Positions 59,304-64,000 of a stretch of DNA of 64,000 bases are shown piece by piece. Position 1 is the stretch's first letter. The number at the start of each line of letters is the position of its first letter. This DNA comes from Sphingopyxis sp. LC363 (GTDB lineage Bacteria > Pseudomonadota > Alphaproteobacteria > Sphingomonadales > Sphingomonadaceae), in assembly GCF_000756385.1 (NCBI RefSeq), contig NZ_JNFC01000001.1, forward strand, positions 1 to 64,000, written 5' to 3'. The translations under genes were made by a program, and so were the position numbers. The notes under the pieces were generated by a model. That model was not told the origin of the DNA and did no database searches. It saw only the letters and a program-made list of their open reading frames with translations.

Positions 59304-59331
59304 GATAGTGTTGCTATTGTGCAACACAAGG
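59304..59331 (-). promoter_or_regulatory. Candidate heat-shock (RpoH) promoter of clpB
   Basis: Read on the minus strand, CTTGTG (rc 59325-59330) and ACTATCTT (rc around 59302-59309) fit the CTTG / CCTATNT-like pattern of alphaproteobacterial sigma-32 promoters. TGTTGC-N6-GCAACA (59309-59326) is an extra dyad within it. The assignment rests on pattern and context. Confidence 0.5.
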
Positions 59332-59355
59332 GGCATTGCGAGGTTCCGCAAGACT

Positions 59356-60930
59356 CTATTCGCTGTCTCGCGCGAGCTGGTCGAGCAGGCGCACGCCGAA
59401 GCCGGTCATTCCCTTGGGAACAAGCGGTGTTGCTTTGTCGGCCTGGTTGACGCCGGCGATGTCGAGATGCGCCCAAGGGGTCGCCTCGTCGACGAAGAAT
59501 CCGATAGCGTGCGCGCCGAGGCTGGCGCCCGGTCCCTGCCCCGGCGCGATGTTACGGATGTCGGCGATGTCGGATTTGAGCTTCTCGGCGTAATTTTTGT
59601 GGAGCGGCATCCGCCACAGCTCCTCGCCGCTCGCGGCGCCGGCGGCGAGCAAGGCGTCGGCGAGCTTTTCGTCGCGCGCGAAGAGGCCGGCATATTGATC
59701 GTCGAGCGCGCCGACGATCGACCCGGTGAGCGTCGCGATATTGACGATCGCGCGCGGCTTGTAAGTCGCCGCGACATATTCATTGGCATCGGCAAGGACG
59801 AGACGGCCTTCGGCGTCGGCGTTGAGCATCTCGATCGTCTTGCCCGACATGGTGCGCGTGATGTCGCCGGGGCGCTGGGCATTGCCGTCGGGCATATTTT
59901 CGGCCAGCGCGGCGACCGCGACGACATGGACCGGCGCGCGTGACTTTGCGAGCGACAGCGCCGCACCGACGACCGAGGCGGCGCCCGACATGTCGCCCTT
60001 CATGTTCCACATGCCGTTTCCGGGCTTCAAGGAAATGCCGCCCGAATCGAAGGTGATGCCCTTGCCGACGAAAGCGATCGGCGCGTCGGATGTGCCCGCG
60101 CCGCGATAGCGCACCGCGAGCAGGCGCGACCCGCGCGGGCTGCCCTGTCCGACGCCGACGAGCGTTCCCATGCCGAGCTTGCGCATCGCCGCTTCGTCGA
60201 GCACCTCGATGCTGACGCCCGGCGCCCCGGCAAAGGCCTCGCGGACGCGCGCGACGAAGCTTTCGGGATAGATGATGTTCGCTGGCTCGTTCGCGAGGTC
60301 GCGCGACAGGCGCACGCCGTCGACAAGCGACTTCCAGCGGCGGGCGAAGGCGGTTTCGGCCTCGGCGGGGTCGGCGCCCACCAACGTCACCGCGCCCGTC
60401 GGCGGCGTGTTTTTGTCGACCGTCTTGTAGCGGTCGAAGCGATATTGGCCGAGCGCGAAGCCATAGGCGGCGTCTGCCGCGCTTATGTCGCCGAAAGCGC
60501 CCGCGATGGTCACCGGATGCGCTTCGCTCTTGAGTTCCTGTGCCGCCTTGCCGCCCGCTTCGGCCAGCGCGAGCGACGAGGGCGTAGCGCCCGCGCCGAC
60601 GAGCAGGATGCGTGGGTGCGCGCCAATGCCGCGCAGCGACAGCGTCGATCCGGCCTTGCCGTCGAAGCCCGCCGCGGTAGCCGCTGCGGCGACGGCCTGA
60701 CGCTCGGCCGCGGTCAGCGCGACGCCGTCGAGCGGCGGCAGCGTGGCGTCGGTCATTATGACGACGAGCGCGGCGCCCGCGGGTGCCGTCGCGGCAAAGC
60801 CGATCGCGCGCTCGGCGCTGTTCGCGGCGGTCGCCGGGACGACGCCCGACCCGATGACGCTCTGCGCCATCGCGGCGGGTGCGGGCGCCAGCGTAAGGCA
60901 GGCGGATAGGAGCAGGCTCTTGATGCGCAT
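59356..60930 (-). CDS. Periplasmic M17 leucyl aminopeptidase
   Basis: A 524-residue M17 aminopeptidase with a signal (LAPAPAAMA|QSV), unusual for this family, most of whose members are cytoplasmic. VGKGITFDSGGISLKPG has Lys290 and Asp295; NMKGDMSGAASVVGA follows, and NADAEGRLVLADA is the third metal motif. An N-terminal domain of about 180 residues is normal. It would release N-terminal amino acids from peptides in the periplasm. ATG 60930 lies at the signal peptide; a longer frame to 61026 lacks a ribosome binding site. It diverges from the penicillin-acylase gene. Confidence 0.92.
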   Translation of the reverse strand: MRIKSLLLSACLTLAPAPAAMAQSVIGSGVVPATAANSAERAIGFAATAPAGAALVVIMTDATLPPLDGVALTAAERQAVAAAATAAGFDGKAGSTLSLRGIGAHPRILLVGAGATPSSLALAEAGGKAAQELKSEAHPVTIAGAFGDISAADAAYGFALGQYRFDRYKTVDKNTPPTGAVTLVGADPAEAETAFARRWKSLVDGVRLSRDLANEPANIIYPESFVARVREAFAGAPGVSIEVLDEAAMRKLGMGTLVGVGQGSPRGSRLLAVRYRGAGTSDAPIAFVGKGITFDSGGISLKPGNGMWNMKGDMSGAASVVGAALSLAKSRAPVHVVAVAALAENMPDGNAQRPGDITRTMSGKTIEMLNADAEGRLVLADANEYVAATYKPRAIVNIATLTGSIVGALDDQYAGLFARDEKLADALLAAGAASGEELWRMPLHKNYAEKLKSDIADIRNIAPGQGPGASLGAHAIGFFVDEATPWAHLDIAGVNQADKATPLVPKGMTGFGVRLLDQLARDSE

Positions 60931-61080
60931 CGTTCGAAATTCCCCGTTGTTCAAAGACCTGTATCCTGCATAGCGGCGCTCGGCCCACCCGCAAATCCGC
61001 CTCGACGAACGACAGCCGCTTGCCATCGGACGACATGACGGCCACAGATGCGCCCGGACCGGCGACGAAGAGGACCCACG

Positions 61081-63237
61081 ATGCTGCGACGGATTTTACT
61101 GGGCTTTCTGGCTCTGGTCGTCGTTGCCGCCGTATCGCTCGCTTTTTGGGAACCGCTGACTGCCGAAGCGCCGCCGGCCCCCGTCTTCAAGCCTGCCGAC
61201 GTCCGCATCGCGCGCGACAATTTCGGCGTGCCGCATATCTTCGGAAAGACCGACGCCGACGTCGCCTATGGCGTTGCCTATGCCCATGCCGAGGATGATT
61301 TCTCGACGCTGCAGGAAGTGCTCGCGATGACGCGCGGGCGCGCCGGCGCGATGCTCGGCGAGGATGGGGCGAAGGTCGACTATGCCGCGGCACTGCTCGA
61401 TATCCGCGCGACGACGCGGCGCGACTGGCCGCGTCTGCCCGAGGATGTGAAAAATCTGTTCACGGCCTATGCCGCGGGGCTCAACCATTATGCCGACAAG
61501 CATCCGGGCGAGGTGCGGTTGTCGGGACTGTTCCCGGTGACCGGCGAGGATGTCGTCGCGGGCTTCGTGCTGCGCTCGCCCTTTTTCTTCGGGCTCGATT
61601 CGGTGCTCGGTTCGCTCGTCGAAGGCACCGAGATCGGGCGCGAAGGCGGCCCCGCGCTCGACAAATCGGGCAAGCTCGTCCCGCGCGAGCTGACGCCGGT
61701 CGGCACCGACCCGGCCGATAACGGCTCCAATGCGATGGCGGTCGCGCCAGCGCGATCGACCGACGGCGCGACGCGGCTCGTCTCCAATTCGCACCAGCCG
61801 TGGACCGGCGGCGTCGCCTGGTACGAGCTGGTCGTCCATAGCGATGAGGGCTGGGATTTCGCCGGCGCCAACTTCCCGGGCTCGCCTTACCCCTTCCTCG
61901 GCCACAATAAATATCTCGGCTGGACCAACACGGTGAACCGGCCCGACCTGATCGACGTCTACAAGCTGGTGCTCGACGACAGCGGCGAAAATTACCGCTT
62001 TGACGGCGCGTGGCGCCCGCTTGCGGAGCAGCGCATCTGGCTGAAGGTCAAGTTCGGCCCGTTCGTGCTGCCGGTGCCGCGTACCATCTGGCAGTCGGTC
62101 CACGGGCCGGTGGTGAAGAATGAAAAGGGCGCCTTTGCGATCCGCTACGCCGGGATCGATCAGGCGAATATGGTCACCCAATATTATCGGCTCAACAAGG
62201 CGAAGAGTTTCGCCGAATGGCGCGCGGCGATGGCGGGGCAGGGCGTGCCCGCGACCAATTTCATCTATGCCGATGCAAAGGGCAATATCGGGCTTTTCTA
62301 CAATGCCATGTTCCCCGACCGCCCGGCGGGGTTCAACTGGCGCGGGGTACTGCCCGGCGACACGTCGGCGGATCTGTGGACGAAGACGCTGCCGTTCGAC
62401 CGCGTGCCCGCGCTCGTCAATCCGCGCTCGGGCTATGTGATGAACGCGAACAACACGCCGTGGGTCGCGGCGGGGCCGGGCGACGAACTCGACGCCGCGG
62501 CCTTTTCGCCGCTGCTCGGGATCGAGGACGATATGACCAATCGCGCGGTGCGGCTGATCGAGCTGTTCGAAGCGTCGGGGCAGATCGACGAGGCGCGGCT
62601 CAAGGCGATCAAATATGACACCGCCTATTCGCGGAGGGGCTATGCGAAAGCGTGGATGGACCGGCTGCTCGCACTCGACACCAAGGATGATCCGGCGCTC
62701 GCGCGGGCGCAGGAACTGCTGCGCGCATGGGACTGGACTCTCGACGGCCGGGGCAAGGGCGACGCGCTCGCGCTGATGGTGCTGCGTCCGGCGAACGGCC
62801 GCCATTACCAGCGCCGTGCGGCACCCGACCCGCGCACCGTGCTGAAGGAGACGGTCGCGCATCTGCAGGAACATTTCAACGGGCTCGATCCGAAGCTCGG
62901 CACCGTGCTGCGCCTCCGCCACGGCGAAGGCGCGAACCGCGTCGACCTGCCGCTCGACGGGGGCAACGACACGGTGCGCGCTTCGACCCTGTGGGACGAG
63001 GAGCCCGACGGGCGGCTGAAGGTGCGCCACGGCGACAGCTTCATCATGTTCGTGACGTGGGACCGGAACGGGCGCGTGCGCTCCGAATCGATCCAGCCGT
63101 TCGGCGCCGCGACGACGCGCCCCGACAGCCCGCATTACAATGATCAGGCGCCGCTGTTCGTGGCGCATAAATTGAAGCCCGTGCTGTTCGATCCGGCCGC
63201 GCTGAAGGCCAGCGGCGCGCGTTTCTATCGGCCTTGA
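61081..63237 (+). CDS. Penicillin acylase family (N-terminal nucleophile) hydrolase
   Basis: A 718-residue Ntn hydrolase. A signal-anchor (ILLGFLALVVVAAVSLAFWE) and the alpha-chain (VRIARDNFGVPHIFGKTDAD, YAHAEDDFSTLQEVLAMTRG) precede the autoprocessing site; the nucleophile Ser216 is in DNGSNAMAVAPARS. SNSHQPWTGGVAWYELVVHS, FPGSPYPFLGHNKYLGWTN and VMNANNTPWVAAGPGD follow in the beta-chain. The family includes penicillin and acyl-homoserine-lactone acylases. The substrate cannot be told, but a quorum-quenching AHL acylase is plausible. AAGAGGAC lies upstream of the ATG. Confidence 0.9.
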   Translation: MLRRILLGFLALVVVAAVSLAFWEPLTAEAPPAPVFKPADVRIARDNFGVPHIFGKTDADVAYGVAYAHAEDDFSTLQEVLAMTRGRAGAMLGEDGAKVDYAAALLDIRATTRRDWPRLPEDVKNLFTAYAAGLNHYADKHPGEVRLSGLFPVTGEDVVAGFVLRSPFFFGLDSVLGSLVEGTEIGREGGPALDKSGKLVPRELTPVGTDPADNGSNAMAVAPARSTDGATRLVSNSHQPWTGGVAWYELVVHSDEGWDFAGANFPGSPYPFLGHNKYLGWTNTVNRPDLIDVYKLVLDDSGENYRFDGAWRPLAEQRIWLKVKFGPFVLPVPRTIWQSVHGPVVKNEKGAFAIRYAGIDQANMVTQYYRLNKAKSFAEWRAAMAGQGVPATNFIYADAKGNIGLFYNAMFPDRPAGFNWRGVLPGDTSADLWTKTLPFDRVPALVNPRSGYVMNANNTPWVAAGPGDELDAAAFSPLLGIEDDMTNRAVRLIELFEASGQIDEARLKAIKYDTAYSRRGYAKAWMDRLLALDTKDDPALARAQELLRAWDWTLDGRGKGDALALMVLRPANGRHYQRRAAPDPRTVLKETVAHLQEHFNGLDPKLGTVLRLRHGEGANRVDLPLDGGNDTVRASTLWDEEPDGRLKVRHGDSFIMFVTWDRNGRVRSESIQPFGAATTRPDSPHYNDQAPLFVAHKLKPVLFDPAALKASGARFYRP

Positions 63238-63334
63238 AAGCCCGGAACCGCTGTCCTAAACCGTTGATACAGTGCCGTCCGGCACCCGATTTCGAGCAGG
63301 CGTTCGCCTGCGTGCCTTGATCTAGGGGATTTTC

Positions 63335-64000
63335 ATGGCTCGTTTCCATCGTTTCGTCGTCGCCCTTGCCTTGTCGACCTCGCTCGTCGCCGCCGCTCCT
63401 GCGCTCGCCAAAGCCGCGGCGCCCGCGCCGACCGCCGACCTCGTCAAAGCGGTCGATATTCCCTACGAAGCCTTCACGCTCGACAATGGCCTGCGCGTCA
63501 TCGTGCACGAGGATCGTAAGGCGCCGGTCGTCGCGGTGTCGGTGTGGTACCGCGTCGGGTCGAAGCACGAGCCCGCGGGCAAGACGGGCTTCGCCCATCT
63601 GTTCGAGCATCTGATGTTCAACGGCTCCGAAAACGCTCCCGACGATTTCTTCGAGCCGCTGCGCCAGGTCGGCGCGACCGATTTCAACGGCACCACCTTC
63701 CTCGACCGCACCAATTATTTCGAAACGGTGCCGACCGGCGCGCTCGATCTCGCGCTGTTCCTCGAAAGCGACCGCATGGGGCATCTGCTCGGCGCGGTGA
63801 CGCAGGAAAAGCTCGATAACCAGCGCGGCGTCGTCCAGAATGAAAAAAGGCAGGGCGACAACAATCCCTATGGGCTGCTTCGCTACGAGATTTTCGAGAA
63901 TCTCTTTCCCAAGGGGCACCCCTATCATCACAGCACGATCGGCTCGATGGCCGACCTCGACGCGGCGAGCCTCGACGACGTGAAGACATGGTTCACCGAC
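63335..64000 (+). CDS. M16 family zinc peptidase (partial, continues past the window)
   Basis: The first 222 codons of an M16 (pitrilysin/insulinase-like) peptidase. A signal (VVALALSTSLVAAAPALA) precedes DNGLRVIVHEDRKAPVVAVS. The inverted zinc motif H88-x-x-E91-H92 is in FAHLFEHLMFNGS. NGTTFLDRTNYFETVPTGAL and VVQNEKRQGDNNPYG follow, and YHHSTIGSMADLDAASLDDV ends the visible part. It is probably periplasmic. The ATG 63335 lacks a strong ribosome binding site but starts a good signal. With the M17 enzyme and acylase it points to periplasmic peptide breakdown. Confidence 0.92.
   Translation, partial: MARFHRFVVALALSTSLVAAAPALAKAAAPAPTADLVKAVDIPYEAFTLDNGLRVIVHEDRKAPVVAVSVWYRVGSKHEPAGKTGFAHLFEHLMFNGSENAPDDFFEPLRQVGATDFNGTTFLDRTNYFETVPTGALDLALFLESDRMGHLLGAVTQEKLDNQRGVVQNEKRQGDNNPYGLLRYEIFENLFPKGHPYHHSTIGSMADLDAASLDDVKTWFTD

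Noticed and set aside
61096-63168. A 690-residue minus-strand frame antisense to the penicillin acylase gene
   Set aside because: Shadow; the plus strand encodes the Ntn hydrolase with its nucleophile.
1-64000. Search for tRNA, rRNA, riboswitch, plasmid or phage attachment sites
   Set aside because: No cloverleaf, conserved rRNA stretch or known riboswitch core was recognised by eye; a covariance-model scan would be needed to exclude small RNAs.

Overview
The window is a high-GC chromosomal segment from an alphaproteobacterium of the Sphingomonadales, most like Sphingopyxis. This rests on the gene content: several acyl-CoA dehydrogenases, a large TonB receptor, I78 and MliC inhibitors, DUF2093, and dispersed palindromic intergenic repeats of a kind common in sphingomonads. 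It is an inference from family recognition, not from a marker gene. No rRNA, tRNA, CRISPR array, prophage or autonomous insertion sequence was seen, and no gap between genes exceeds 300 bases.

Region 1 (1-8859): after the tail of a mannitol/fructuronate-type dehydrogenase, a LysR regulator (minus strand) diverges from a set that covers valine degradation from isobutyryl-CoA to propionyl-CoA: mmsA, isobutyryl-CoA dehydrogenase, 3-hydroxyisobutyryl-CoA hydrolase, enoyl-CoA hydratase and mmsB. Two small lipoproteins (one an I78 protease inhibitor) and a RidA-family protein sit among them.

Region 2 (8943-24001): an acyl-CoA catabolic island. On the minus strand are a FadJ-like bifunctional enzyme, a family VIII-like serine hydrolase, four SDRs across the island, an APH-like kinase, a zinc alcohol dehydrogenase, an ACAD10/11-type dehydrogenase and a GPH-type transporter. 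On the plus strand are two unlike acyl-CoA dehydrogenases and an SDR. The kinase plus ACAD10/11-type enzyme suggests phosphorylation-dependent handling of 4-hydroxyacyl-CoAs; the plus-strand pair suggests a two-subunit dehydrogenase.

Region 3 (24179-37748): a lipoprotein under a palindrome-overlapped promoter, ppc with a strongly structured start region, YbaY-like lipoprotein, HNH nuclease, GluQRS, a HIG1-type membrane protein, a cobalamin adenosyltransferase (B12 supply for propionate use), egtB-egtD for ergothioneine, 3-hydroxyacyl-CoA dehydrogenase, a methyltransferase, several small envelope proteins and a NupC transporter. A 264-base MITE-like element with 31-base terminal repeats sits in the egtB stop codon; removing it restores a tight egtBD operon.

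Region 4 (37874-49608): an operon yhhQ-argB-yggT-folD-lipoprotein-marC, an OmpA lipoprotein, a CorC/HlyC-type protein, a helix-hairpin-helix protein that seems to have lost its stop codon, purD and xseA with overlapping divergent start codons, DUF2093 and an M23 peptidase.

Region 5 (49875-64000): a TonB receptor, a sulfotransferase-like protein divergent from a TPR-linked aspartyl/asparaginyl beta-hydroxylase, three tandem paralogous small secreted proteins of unknown function, clpB with a heat-shock-like promoter, a periplasmic M17 aminopeptidase, a penicillin-acylase-family hydrolase and the start of an M16 peptidase.
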